A DNA stretch of 64,000 nt. It comes from Streptomyces sp. TN58 (GTDB taxonomy: Bacteria > Actinomycetota > Actinomycetes > Streptomycetales > Streptomycetaceae). This document shows positions 6,940 to 15,403 of the stretch, in pieces. Numbering within the stretch: the first letter of the stretch is position 1; each line of letters starts with the position of its first letter. The translations under genes were made by a program, and so were the position numbers. The notes below the pieces were generated by a model that saw only the letters and a list, made by a program, of their open reading frames with translations, was not told the DNA's origin and did not search any database. The DNA is taken from positions 3,033,501-3,097,500 of the forward strand of contig NZ_CP018870.1 in the NCBI RefSeq assembly GCF_001941845.1, written 5' to 3'.

Positions 6940-8097
6940 ATGGCCTACTCCCCGATGACCGCCCGCAGCCGCGAAGAGCACCACCGCACCGCGACGCCGC
7001 TGGAGCTGTTCTTCGACCTCTGTTTCGTCGTCGCGATCGCCCAGGCGGGCGCCCAGCTCGTGCACGCGCTCGCGGAGGGCCATCCCGGTACCGGGGTGAT
7101 CGGCTACTTCTACGTCTTCTTCGGCGTGTGGTGGGCCTGGATGAACTTCACCTGGTTCGCCTCCGCCTACGACTGCGACGACGTGCCGTACCGGATCGCG
7201 ACACTCGTCCAGATCGCCGGCGTGCTCGTCTACGCGGCCGGGGTGTCCGAGGCCTTCGGCGAGAACGACTGGACGGTCGCCGTCGTCGGCTACATCATCA
7301 TGCGCGTCGCGCTGACGGCGCAGTGGCTGCGGGCCGCCGCCGGGGAGAGCGGCGCCGCCCGCGCCGCGGCACTGAAGTACGCCGTCGGGCTGGTGGTCTG
7401 CCAGGCCGGCTGGGTCCTCCTGCTGTTCGCACCCGAGGCCGCCCAGCGCTGGCTGTTCCTGGTGCTGGTCGCGGCCGAGCTGATGGTCCCGGTGATCGCC
7501 GAGCGCGGCCACCAGACGCCCTGGCACGCCCACCACATCGTCGAGCGGTACGGGCTGTTCACCATCATCGTGCTCGGCGAGACGATCGCGGCGAGCACGG
7601 TGGCCGTGAAGTCGGCGCTCGACGAGCACGAGGCCCTCGGCCTGCTGCTCCCCATCGCCGCGGGCGGGCTGCTGATCGTGTTCGCCGCGTGGTGGATCTA
7701 CTTCGCCGTACCGATGCACGAGCACCTGACATCCAACCGGGAGGCCATCCCGTGGGGCTACGGCCACCTGCTGATCTTTGCGTCCGGTGCGGCGATCGGT
7801 GCGGGCATCGAGGTGGCGGTCGAGCACGCGGTCGGCAAGGCGCACGTCTCCCAGGTCGCCGCGAACGCCGCCGTGACCGTCCCGGCCGCCGCCTTCCTGT
7901 TCATGGTGTGGTTCCTGCACTCGCGCCACTTCAAGCACGGCCCCGCCCAGCAGCTGGTCCTGCCGGTGGCCGCCCTGGCCACCCTCGCCTGCACCTGGAC
8001 GGGTGCCTACGCCGTCCTGTACGCGGGGCTCGTCGGGGTGGCCGCGGTCACCGCGGGCGTGGTCCTCGCCGAGCGGCCCGGCGCCGCGCCCCGGTAG
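6940..8097 (+). CDS. low-temperature-requirement A (LtrA) family membrane protein
   Basis: 385 residues with roughly ten membrane segments. The opening RTATPLELFFDLCFVVAIAQ is the family hallmark, and WHAHHIVERYGLFTIIVLGETIAAS in the middle is the second conserved block. The family was named from a Listeria cold-growth phenotype; its transport or enzymatic activity has not been established to my knowledge. ATG at 6940 is taken as start; the ribosome site is weak and ATG at 6955 is an alternative. It is flanked by a terminator and by a P450 gene 122 bases downstream in the same direction, with which it may or may not be cotranscribed. Confidence 0.88.
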   Translation: MAYSPMTARSREEHHRTATPLELFFDLCFVVAIAQAGAQLVHALAEGHPGTGVIGYFYVFFGVWWAWMNFTWFASAYDCDDVPYRIATLVQIAGVLVYAAGVSEAFGENDWTVAVVGYIIMRVALTAQWLRAAAGESGAARAAALKYAVGLVVCQAGWVLLLFAPEAAQRWLFLVLVAAELMVPVIAERGHQTPWHAHHIVERYGLFTIIVLGETIAASTVAVKSALDEHEALGLLLPIAAGGLLIVFAAWWIYFAVPMHEHLTSNREAIPWGYGHLLIFASGAAIGAGIEVAVEHAVGKAHVSQVAANAAVTVPAAAFLFMVWFLHSRHFKHGPAQQLVLPVAALATLACTWTGAYAVLYAGLVGVAAVTAGVVLAERPGAAPR

Positions 8098-8219
8098 CGG
8101 CCGGAGCGGCCGGAAGCGGGCAGGTGGCGGCCGGAGCGAGGACCGTCACTCCGGCGCCCCCGCGGGCGTTCTCCAGCGCAGAACGCGCAGGACGAACCGC
8201 ACCGACTGGAGGCCCGGCC

Positions 8220-9467
8220 ATGACACTCCCGGCGCAACGCCACGCCACCGACCCCGGCAGGGAGTTGGCCGAGCCAGGCTTCTGGCAGCAGCCGCCCGCC
8301 CACCGGCTCGCCGCCTTCGCCCGCCTCCGCGCCCGCGATGAGCCGGTGTTCGTACCCGAAGGGGCCGGGCACTGGGCCCTCGTCCGGCACGCCCACGTGC
8401 AGGAGGCCAGCCGGCTGCCCAAGGTGTTCGCCAGCGCTCCGGGCGTGACCACCCCGGAGCCGGCCCGCTGGGTCCGCGCCCTGTTCGGCGACTCGATGGT
8501 CAATCTCGACGGACCGGACCACGCCCAGCTGCGCAGGATCGTCCAGCGGGCCTTCACCCCACGCCTGCTGGCCGCGGCCGAGGCGGACATCCACGCCGTC
8601 GCGGGCCGCATCGTGGACGACGTCCTGGCCGACCGGCCCGACGAGTTCGTCTCCGCGGTCGCCTCCCGGCTGCCGCTGGAGGTCATCTGCAACATGATGG
8701 GCATCCCCGAGCGCCACCGCGCCGAGATCGCCGACCGGGTCAACCACGCCTCCGAGAACATCGGCGTGGAGCGCGGCCTGGCTTCCCGGCTGCGGATGCC
8801 CGGCCGGGGGCTGCGCGCGCTCGCCCGGATGCAGCGGATGGTGGCGGGCATCGGCCGGGAGCGGCGCAGGAACCCCACCGACGACCTGATCTCGGCGCTG
8901 GTCTGCGCGAACGTCGACGGCCAGGCCCTCGGCGCGCGCCAACTCGGCGCGTTCTTCTCCCTCCTGATGGTCGCCGGGGTGGAGACCACCCGCAACGCCA
9001 TCACCCACGGGCTGACCCTGCTGACCGACCACCCGGACCAGCGGGAGCTGCTGCTCTCGGACTTCGAGGAGTACGCGGACGGCGCCGTGGACGAGATGAT
9101 CCGGCACTCGACGCCGATCATCCAGTTCCGCAGGACGGTGACCGGCGAACACACCCTGGGCGGACGCGACTTCCGGCCCGGCGAGAAGGTGGTTCTGTAC
9201 TACGCCTCCGCCAACCGCGACGAGGCGGTCTTCACCGACCCCGACGCCTTCGACATCACCCGTTCGCCCAATCCCCACCTGGGCTTCGGCGGCGGCGGTC
9301 CGCACTTCTGCCTGGGCGCGCACCTGGCCCGGGTGGAGATGAAGGCGCTCTTCCGCGAACTGCTGACGCGGCCGGTCGGACTGCGCGCGGTGGGTCTGCC
9401 GGACCTGGCGGGCTCGAACTTCGACAACCGGGTCCGCTCGCTCAGGTTCGCCTTCGAGCGGCCCTGA
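8220..9467 (+). CDS. cytochrome P450, CYP125/124-like
   Basis: 415 residues, complete. The haem loop is FGGGGPHFCLGAHLAR (about 355-370) with Cys as proximal ligand; the K-helix ExxR is EMIR; the I-helix reads VAGVETTRNAITHG, with Glu-Thr instead of the usual Asp-Thr acid-alcohol pair. The AGVETTRNA wording and FGGGGPH loop resemble CYP125/CYP124-type monooxygenases that hydroxylate terminal carbons of sterol side chains or branched lipids, so an aliphatic or isoprenoid substrate is a reasonable guess. ATG at 8220 has GGAGG eight bases upstream. No ferredoxin or reductase gene is adjacent, so electron partners must be encoded elsewhere. Confidence 0.92.
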   Translation: MTLPAQRHATDPGRELAEPGFWQQPPAHRLAAFARLRARDEPVFVPEGAGHWALVRHAHVQEASRLPKVFASAPGVTTPEPARWVRALFGDSMVNLDGPDHAQLRRIVQRAFTPRLLAAAEADIHAVAGRIVDDVLADRPDEFVSAVASRLPLEVICNMMGIPERHRAEIADRVNHASENIGVERGLASRLRMPGRGLRALARMQRMVAGIGRERRRNPTDDLISALVCANVDGQALGARQLGAFFSLLMVAGVETTRNAITHGLTLLTDHPDQRELLLSDFEEYADGAVDEMIRHSTPIIQFRRTVTGEHTLGGRDFRPGEKVVLYYASANRDEAVFTDPDAFDITRSPNPHLGFGGGGPHFCLGAHLARVEMKALFRELLTRPVGLRAVGLPDLAGSNFDNRVRSLRFAFERP

Positions 9468-9611
9468 CGGGCGGCGCCTCGGGAGTACGGGCGACCGGCC
9501 ACCGGGCAGGCTGGGGGCCCGGCGGCCGGAGCGGGTGGGGCGGGTGGAGCGGGGCCCGGGATCAGCGCTGTCCGTCCCGGCCCTGGGCCGCCGCCGGACG
9601 CCCCCTGGCGG

Positions 9612-10106
9612 CTACTTCTGCAGGCGCCGCACGGAGAGCACGCAGTGGGCGCTGCCCGTGAGGACCTCCTCGTCGCCCGCGAAGGCCTGCAGGGTCGCCG
9701 CGTCGACCGGCCGCCCCGGGACCGCCTCGGGCCAGGCGCGCGTGGCGAAGAGGAAGTACGCCTGCCCGCTCTCGTCCGCCGCGGCGACCCACTCGTCGGG
9801 GGCGGTGCACTGCGCGTTCATCCCGGGCAGGGTGAGTGCGATCTGGTTGCCCTCCAGCAGGATCTGCACCGGGAAGCCGGCCGGGTTGCGGGTGCCGTCC
9901 ATGACGACGTCGCCGATCGGCAGGCCGATCTCCTCCAGCAGCCCGCGGGCCGCCGCCTCACCGGCCTCCCGGCCACCCGGGCCGTCGCCCAGGGTGTAGG
10001 CGAGGAGGTACGGGATGTCGTGCGCCTCGGAGGGGTCGCCGATCCAGGCGAGCACCGAAAGGGTGCCGAGCTGGGACCGGTCGATTTCGGCTTGAGTAGA
10101 AGTCAT
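9612..10106 (-). CDS. DUF5949 family protein
   Basis: 164 residues with the layout of the streptomycete DUF5949 family: an N-terminal LGTLSVLAWIGDP, then DIPYLLAYTLGDG, the central LPGMNAQCTAPDEWVAA and YFLFATRAWPEAVPGRPV, ending in AHCVLSVRRL. No signal peptide, membrane segment or recognised catalytic motif. ATG at 10106 is selected over upstream codons because homologues begin MTSTQ-like and an Arg-rich extension would otherwise be added. Monocistronic by position; function unknown. Confidence 0.8.
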   Translation of the reverse strand: MTSTQAEIDRSQLGTLSVLAWIGDPSEAHDIPYLLAYTLGDGPGGREAGEAAARGLLEEIGLPIGDVVMDGTRNPAGFPVQILLEGNQIALTLPGMNAQCTAPDEWVAAADESGQAYFLFATRAWPEAVPGRPVDAATLQAFAGDEEVLTGSAHCVLSVRRLQK

Positions 10107-10163
10107 GCGCCGCACCCTAGTGGTCCCGCGCCCGGGCCTTTCACGGCCTTTCACCCGGGCGGG

Positions 10164-10766
10164 CTAGACGACCCAGAATCCCTCTCCGGAATTCGCCCGG
10201 ATGTTCGCGTCCTGGTATTCGAGCCGCACAATGCGGGCGTTTTCCGGGACTTCGAACACCACCCATCCCTCTGCCCGCTCACCGACCTCCAGGGAATCGA
10301 AGACGATCGGTTTGCCGGTCGTCAGCTCGCCGGTGGGCACCACCGGGTGGCGCTGCCCCGCGCCGTCGTGCGCCCACATGCGTCCGAGCGCCCCGTACGA
10401 GGCACCGCCCACGTTGACGAAGGACATCGAGGCGGCCACCCAGCGCTTGCCGGCGGGCGGGGCGAAGTTCTTGTCCGCGCTGATCGCGGGGTTCACGTAG
10501 GCGCCGAGCACGACCTCCAGGTGGCGTCCGACCTGCGGGCCGTGCACCCGTACGGCATCGCCCACATGGGCGGCCTCGGCCCCGGCGCGGACAGGGGCGC
10601 CCTCCCCGCCCGGAGCCCCGTCGTCCACCACGGCGGCCGGCCCCGCGGCCGGGGCGAGTCCGGCCCCGTCGGAAGCGCCCTGGCACGCGGTGGCACCCAG
10701 CAGCAGCAGCGGAAGCAGGGCGAGGGTGGGAAGGCCGGTCAGGGCAGGGAGGGCGGGCTGGCGCAT
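10164..10766 (-). CDS. secreted lipoprotein with DUF4352-like domain
   Basis: 200 residues. The N-terminus is a lipoprotein signal peptide: MRQPALPALTG, a hydrophobic stretch, then GATAC with the lipidated cysteine near 29. A Gly/Ala/Pro linker follows, and residues about 85-200 form an Ig-like beta domain of the DUF4352 type (KRWVAASMSFVNVGG, VFDSLEVGERAEGWVVFEVPENARIVRLEYQ). Such domains occur in actinobacterial and Gram-positive surface lipoproteins, mostly of unknown role. ATG at 10766 has AAGGGA upstream. It is divergent from another small secreted protein gene at 10923. Confidence 0.8.
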   Translation of the reverse strand: MRQPALPALTGLPTLALLPLLLLGATACQGASDGAGLAPAAGPAAVVDDGAPGGEGAPVRAGAEAAHVGDAVRVHGPQVGRHLEVVLGAYVNPAISADKNFAPPAGKRWVAASMSFVNVGGASYGALGRMWAHDGAGQRHPVVPTGELTTGKPIVFDSLEVGERAEGWVVFEVPENARIVRLEYQDANIRANSGEGFWVV

Positions 10767-10922
10767 GCAAGATCCCTTCGGACACGTATTTCGGCCAGTT
10801 TCACGCGCCCGGGCAGCCAATTGCTCCCAACGACACGAGCGCGCGGAGCGGGTTCGCACGGCCGCCTGCCAGCACAATGCGTTCCGGGCGGAATCCCGCC
10901 GTCCGCACCCCTTGGAGGAAGA

Positions 10923-11360
10923 ATGCGCATCCCCGCCCGCCGAATGGCCCTGGCGGCCTTCTCGGCACTGGCCGCCAGCACGCTGTTCGGCGCTCCGGCC
11001 GCCGCCACCGTTTTCAATCAGGGTGTTTCCGTACATCACGACGCCTTCGTCGCGGCGGACGGCACCGTCACCCTTTCCGGTTCGTACCACTGCGAGCAGG
11101 CGTCACCCGAGGGGGCGATGCAGATCAAGGCGACCGTCAGGCACGAGGGCGGCCGGCTGAGCATCGGCGCGGAGCAGCCCGTATGCGACGGCAAGGAGCG
11201 CCGCTGGGTGGCGACGGCCCCGGGCCGCTGGGTGGACGTGCGCCCCGGCCACGCCGTGGTCACCGCCGAGCTGCAGGAGATCCGCCTCTCGGGCCTGATG
11301 CCGAGGTCGGTCACCACGGTCGCCGAGGCCACCGCGGACGTCGAGATCCGCCGGCACTGA
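10923..11360 (+). CDS. secreted protein, DUF6299 family
   Basis: 145 residues with a clear signal peptide (basic MRIPARR, hydrophobic core, cleavage after GAPAAA). The mature part is all-beta with two cysteines (YHCEQ and QPVCDG) likely to pair, and the segments ADGTVTLSGSYHC, PVCDGKERRWV and VTAELQEI match the small secreted DUF6299 proteins of streptomycetes. ATG at 10923 follows GGAGGAAG. Function unknown; divergent from the lipoprotein gene at 10164-10766, possibly sharing control. Confidence 0.72.
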   Translation: MRIPARRMALAAFSALAASTLFGAPAAATVFNQGVSVHHDAFVAADGTVTLSGSYHCEQASPEGAMQIKATVRHEGGRLSIGAEQPVCDGKERRWVATAPGRWVDVRPGHAVVTAELQEIRLSGLMPRSVTTVAEATADVEIRRH

Positions 11361-11392
11361 GCCGGTGCGGCGCGCGCTCCCGGTGGCCGCCG

Positions 11393-11566
11393 CTACCGGG
11401 ACCGGCACTCGGGGGCGACGCCCGTCATCGACATGAAGGCCACCGTCTGGCAGCCGGGGTCCGCGTGCGGCCGCCCCGTCGTCCAGTCCACGACCGTCGG
11501 CACCCCGGCGGCCAGCAGGAGCGCGGCGAGGACGCCGGCCACGGCGCCCCTGCTCAGCCTGCGCAC
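11393..11566 (-). CDS. possible small membrane-anchored or secreted protein (57 aa)
   Basis: From GTG at 11566 the product begins with a basic patch (RRLSR), a hydrophobic segment AGVLAALLLAAGV and a short tail with two cysteines (PGCQTVA, APECRSR). The layout resembles a small exported protein. It lies 71 bases downstream of the SpoIIE-type phosphatase gene on the same strand; a longer version starting at 11683 would overlap that gene. No family is recognised and codon evidence is limited, so this is tentative. Confidence 0.4.
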   Translation of the reverse strand: MRRLSRGAVAGVLAALLLAAGVPTVVDWTTGRPHADPGCQTVAFMSMTGVAPECRSR

Positions 11567-11637
11567 AGTACGTTCCGTTCCATGGTCGGCATCATCGCGC
11601 CGGCCCCGGCCGCCCACAACTCGGCGTACCCGGTCCG

Positions 11638-13734
11638 TCACGCCGTGCCGCGCGGGCTGCCGCCGACGTCGAACTCGCACCACACCGCCTTGCCGTCGCC
11701 CCGGGACTCCACACCCCAGTGCGTGGCCAGGGCGTCCACCAGCAGCAGCCCCCGTCCCGTGGTGGCCGCCTCACCCGGGGTGCGCCGGCGCGGCCACACG
11801 CTGGAGCGGTCCTTGACCCACAGGCGGATCCGCCGCACCGGCTCCGGCAGCACCTCCATGGTCAGCACCGCCCCGCCGTCGGTGTGCAGCAGGGCGTTGA
11901 CGAGCAGTTCGCCCGCCGCGACCTCCACGTCGTCGGCCAGTTCCGGCATGCCCCAGTCGCGCAGGGCCTGGCGCAGGGCGTAGCGGGCCTCGGACAGGCC
12001 CTCCGGGTCGGCCTGGTGGATGTACTGATGGATGCGCGGCGCCCGGTGGGTGCCGGGGTCGGGGGCTCTGCGCAGCACCAGCAGTGCCACGTCGTCCCCG
12101 GAGCCCCAGCGCTCCCACAGCCGGTCCGAGAGGTGGTCGGCGAGCGCCCCGGCGTCCTGCGGGCCGCTGCGTACGGCGTGGGCGAGGGCGTCCATGCCGG
12201 CGGTGATGGTCGTTCCGGGCTCCTCGACGAGGCCGTCGGTGCACAGCACCAGCGTCTCGCCGGGGACCAGGTCGAGCTGGGTCTCGGGGAACTCCTCGTG
12301 TTCGAAGGCCGAGGCCAGCCCCAGCGGCAGGCCGCCGCGCACGTTGGGCCAGCCCGTTCGGCCGTCCGTGTGGCGGATCAGCGGGCCGAGGTGGCCGGCG
12401 CGGACGGCGCGTACACCGCCCGTCTCCAGGTCGACCTGCGCGTACATGCAGGTGGCGAAACGTTCGGTGTCGAGCTCGGCGAGGAAGCGCGAGGCCCGTG
12501 CCAGCACGGTGGACGGCGGATGGCCCTCCCCCGCGTACGCCCGCAGCGCGATCCGCAGCTGGCCCATGATGGCCGCCGCGTGCGTGTCGTGGCCCTGTAC
12601 GTCGCCCACGACGATGCCGACCCGGTTGCGGGGCAGCGCGATCACGTCGTACCAGTCCCCCCCGACCTCCCGCCCGCTCCAGGCGGCGTGGTAGCGGACG
12701 GCGATCTCCCCGCCGGAGATCTCGGGGATCCGTCGCGGCAGCATGGCCGCCTGCAGGCCCGTCGCGAACTCCCGCTCCTGGTCGAAGAGGAGCGCCCGCT
12801 GCAGCGACTGGGCCACGATGCCGGCCAGGCCCAGGCAGAGGTTGCGCTCCTCCGGGGTGAACTCCTCGCGCCGTCGGTAGAAGAGGACCAGCCCGCCGAT
12901 GGCCTTGGCCTGGGCGATCAGCGGCAGGTAGGCGGCGGCGTCGAACCGGATACGGCCGAGGTAGTCGGCGAGGAGCGGGAACTCGCGGCCGAGGTCGGTG
13001 AGGGAGGTGACGAAGCGGGCCTGCCTGGTCAGCACCGCGTGCGAGAGCGGGAGCGAGCCGTCGAGCCGCGTGAACCGGCGCTCGCTGAGGATCTCCAGCG
13101 ACTCCCCGCTCAGCGCGATGATCTTCATGGTGCCGCCCTCGACCAGCCCCAGGGCCAGCCCGTCGGCGCCGAGCCGTTCCAGGGCGCCCGCGCCGGTCAG
13201 CGCGGCCGTGACGTCGTCGACGGTCACCGCCCGCGAAAGGGCCTCGGTGGTGCGCTGCACGATCGTCGTCTGCTGGGCGCGCGCCGCCTCCAGCTTGCGC
13301 AGCAGCGTCGCGTGGGCGAGCTCCGCCGCCGCGTCCCGCACGATCCCGGCGATGCGCAGCGCCTGCCCGTCGCCGTCGCGTACCACCCGGCCCGTGGTGT
13401 GCGTCCACTGGTCGCTGCCGTCGCGCCGGTGCACGGTGAAGTACGCGCCGAACGTCTCCCCGCCCTCCGCCAGGACGCGGGCGATGGTCTCGCGCAGCCG
13501 GGCCGCGTCCTCCGGCCGCATCCGCAGCGCGGCGCCCTCCGCGGTGCCGTCGTACTCCTCCGGCTCCAGGTCGAAGACGGCCATCGCGGCCGCGTCCAGC
13601 GCCACCGTCCCCGTCTCCAGGTCCCACTCGAAGCTGCCCATGCCGTTCAGCGCGAGCCGCTCCCCGGCGTCGGTCACGGGGGTCCGCCGGGCCGGCCCGG
13701 GTCCGTCGCGCTCCGCCGCTGCCACCCTCCGCAC
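11638..13734 (-). CDS. PAS-GAF-SpoIIE phosphatase with C-terminal ATPase (RsbU/RsbW-like)
   Basis: 698 residues. An N-terminal PAS domain (about 25-145; FEWDLETGTVALDAAAMAVF), a GAF-like sensor (about 170-320), a PP2C/SpoIIE phosphatase core (about 335-555; GGDWYDVIALP, GDVQGHD, LCTDGLVE with metal-binding aspartates) and a C-terminal GHKL/HATPase_c module (ELLVNALLHTDGG, TGRGLLLVDALATHWGV). Such proteins couple a sensed signal to dephosphorylation and rephosphorylation of anti-sigma factor antagonists, steering alternative sigma factors. GTG at 13734 is the likely start, three bases after the upstream gene stop. The ligand and partners are unknown, and no anti-anti-sigma gene is adjacent. 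Confidence 0.92.
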   Translation of the reverse strand: MRRVAAAERDGPGPARRTPVTDAGERLALNGMGSFEWDLETGTVALDAAAMAVFDLEPEEYDGTAEGAALRMRPEDAARLRETIARVLAEGGETFGAYFTVHRRDGSDQWTHTTGRVVRDGDGQALRIAGIVRDAAAELAHATLLRKLEAARAQQTTIVQRTTEALSRAVTVDDVTAALTGAGALERLGADGLALGLVEGGTMKIIALSGESLEILSERRFTRLDGSLPLSHAVLTRQARFVTSLTDLGREFPLLADYLGRIRFDAAAYLPLIAQAKAIGGLVLFYRRREEFTPEERNLCLGLAGIVAQSLQRALLFDQEREFATGLQAAMLPRRIPEISGGEIAVRYHAAWSGREVGGDWYDVIALPRNRVGIVVGDVQGHDTHAAAIMGQLRIALRAYAGEGHPPSTVLARASRFLAELDTERFATCMYAQVDLETGGVRAVRAGHLGPLIRHTDGRTGWPNVRGGLPLGLASAFEHEEFPETQLDLVPGETLVLCTDGLVEEPGTTITAGMDALAHAVRSGPQDAGALADHLSDRLWERWGSGDDVALLVLRRAPDPGTHRAPRIHQYIHQADPEGLSEARYALRQALRDWGMPELADDVEVAAGELLVNALLHTDGGAVLTMEVLPEPVRRIRLWVKDRSSVWPRRRTPGEAATTGRGLLLVDALATHWGVESRGDGKAVWCEFDVGGSPRGTA

Positions 13735-13737
13735 CCC

Positions 13738-13995
13738 CTAGCGGCCGGGCCAGCACGGCTGGGAGATCAGCCGCTCCCACTCCTCGTCCGGGTGGCCCGG
13801 GAGGGTGCGCCCGGCCTCCCGCCAGCGCCGGACGACGGAGAGGTAGATCGTGGGCTGGTCGGGGGCGGGCGCCGGGGCGTACGGCGCCGCGTACGGGGGC
13901 CGCTCGTGGCCGGCGGTCCGGGCCGTGGCGGACTCTTCGCCGCGACTGGCGGGAATGCGTACCCAGCCGCGGCCCTGTGCTCGCTCCGTGCTCAT
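13738..13995 (-). CDS. small hypothetical protein (85 aa) upstream of the phosphatase
   Basis: Starts at ATG 13995 with AAGGGG in the ribosome-site position. The N-terminal half is Gly/Pro/Ala-rich; the C-terminal half (PTIYLSVVRRWREAGRTLPGHPDEEWERLIS) looks like an ordered amphipathic segment. It ends three bases before the GTG of the SpoIIE-type phosphatase gene, suggesting a two-gene operon. No signal peptide; no recognised family. Confidence 0.6.
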   Translation of the reverse strand: MSTERAQGRGWVRIPASRGEESATARTAGHERPPYAAPYAPAPAPDQPTIYLSVVRRWREAGRTLPGHPDEEWERLISQPCWPGR

Positions 13996-14020
13996 CACGG
14001 ACCCCTTCTCCCCGCGGATC

Positions 14021-15334
14021 TCACCGCAGGTACGTCTTCGGATGTCCCGGTGGTGGTACCCCCGGACCCTGCCCGGGGGAGGCAGCCCGGACGGGCCGGA
14101 CGGCACCGGGGGAGCCCGGCCGCGGCCCCCGGGCACCGAGGCGCTTGCGGACTCCTCTCACCAGTCTCCCCGCCGTGAAGCCCGCACCGTGCACGAATCG
14201 CATGGAAGGGCCGAATGAGGGAGCCGCCAGCAGCCCGGCGAAGAACAGCCCGGGCCACGAGGACTCGAAGCCGGGCCCCAGCTCGGGGCTGCGGCCGCCG
14301 CCGACGGTCGCCAGCGCGGCGCGCAGCCCCGCGTCGAGCATGTCCAGCCGGTCCAGGTCCGGGGCGAAGCCGGTGGCCGCGATGACGTGGGCGACGTCCA
14401 GGACGACGGATTCACCCTGGGGTGTGGTCAGGCCGAGCCGCGTCCGCCCGCCCACCGGGACCGCCCGGTGCAGCCGGTGACCGAGCAGCGCGGGCACGCG
14501 CCGCTCGAAGCGGTCCCGCAGCCACCAGGCGCCCGCCGGTCCCAGCGCCGTCGCCGCGATCCGCTCCCGGGTGGGCGCGGGCAGCCGGCGCACCGCCCAG
14601 GGCAGCTCCGACCAGACCCAGCTGCGCCAGCCCGTGCCGAGGCCGCTGTGCGGGTCGCGCAGGGCGCGCAGCGGGGGCCGGCTCAGCGGCTGCGGAACGG
14701 TGTTCCAGTTCAGCCGGGAGCGCCGGGCGACCAGGCACGGCCGGGCGCCCTGCTCGGCCAGCAGGGCGGCGGTCTCCAGGGCCGCCTGCCCGGCCCCGAG
14801 CACGGCGACCTCCCGGCCGGCGAAGCCGGACAGGTCGCGGTGGCCGCTGCTGTGCGAGTGGTGGCCGGGCGGCAGCCCCCGCAGTGCCTCGGGGAGCTGG
14901 GTGAAGGGCATCACCCCGACCGCGACGGCGACCGTGCGGGCGAGCAGCGGCGGCCCCTCCGCGGTGCGGACGCGGAAGCCGTCGCCCTGCGGGGTCACCT
15001 CCGTGACGGTCACCTCCTCCACCTGCGGCCCGGCGTGCCCGGCGAACCACATCCCGTACGCGCTGAACGTGCCGATGGGCAGCGGAGTGCCGTGTTCCGC
15101 GACTGTCCCGAGGGAGGCGCAGTACTCGGCCAGCGTGTACCGCCCGTCCGGTGCGGACAGGTTGGAGGACCACGGCTCCGACTTCAGGTACATGCCCTCG
15201 GGCATGTGGTCGCGCCAGGAGGCCATGGGCCGCCCCAGCAGCCGTACGCCCAGTCCCGCACCGGCCGCGTGTGCGGCGATCGACAGCCCGTACGGGCCCG
15301 CGCCGATCACCACGAGATCGTCGATCCGCGTCAC
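14021..15334 (-). CDS. FAD/NAD(P)-dependent oxidoreductase, lysine-N6-hydroxylase-like
   Basis: 437 residues. The FAD-binding motif VVIGAGPYGLSIAAHAAGAG is at the N-terminus; a second Rossmann motif VAVLGAGQAALETAALLAE (near 180) would bind NAD(P)H; the C-terminal ATG motif is VIAATGFAPDL. The arrangement fits the flavin monooxygenase superfamily including siderophore N-hydroxylases and SidA/PvdA-like enzymes, but also simple NAD(P)H:acceptor oxidoreductases. GTG at 15334 follows GGAGGAG. The last 40 residues are Pro/Gly-rich and probably disordered. It follows an ATP-grasp enzyme gene by 69 bases on the same strand, near the polysaccharide region; a tailoring role there is speculative. Confidence 0.82.
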   Translation of the reverse strand: MTRIDDLVVIGAGPYGLSIAAHAAGAGLGVRLLGRPMASWRDHMPEGMYLKSEPWSSNLSAPDGRYTLAEYCASLGTVAEHGTPLPIGTFSAYGMWFAGHAGPQVEEVTVTEVTPQGDGFRVRTAEGPPLLARTVAVAVGVMPFTQLPEALRGLPPGHHSHSSGHRDLSGFAGREVAVLGAGQAALETAALLAEQGARPCLVARRSRLNWNTVPQPLSRPPLRALRDPHSGLGTGWRSWVWSELPWAVRRLPAPTRERIAATALGPAGAWWLRDRFERRVPALLGHRLHRAVPVGGRTRLGLTTPQGESVVLDVAHVIAATGFAPDLDRLDMLDAGLRAALATVGGGRSPELGPGFESSWPGLFFAGLLAAPSFGPSMRFVHGAGFTAGRLVRGVRKRLGARGPRPGSPGAVRPVRAASPGQGPGVPPPGHPKTYLR

Positions 15335-15403
15335 GGCCGCTCCTCCACCCTGATCGTCACCTGCGGGTCACCTGACCGGCCCCGCCCGCCTGTTGGAGCC
15401 CGG

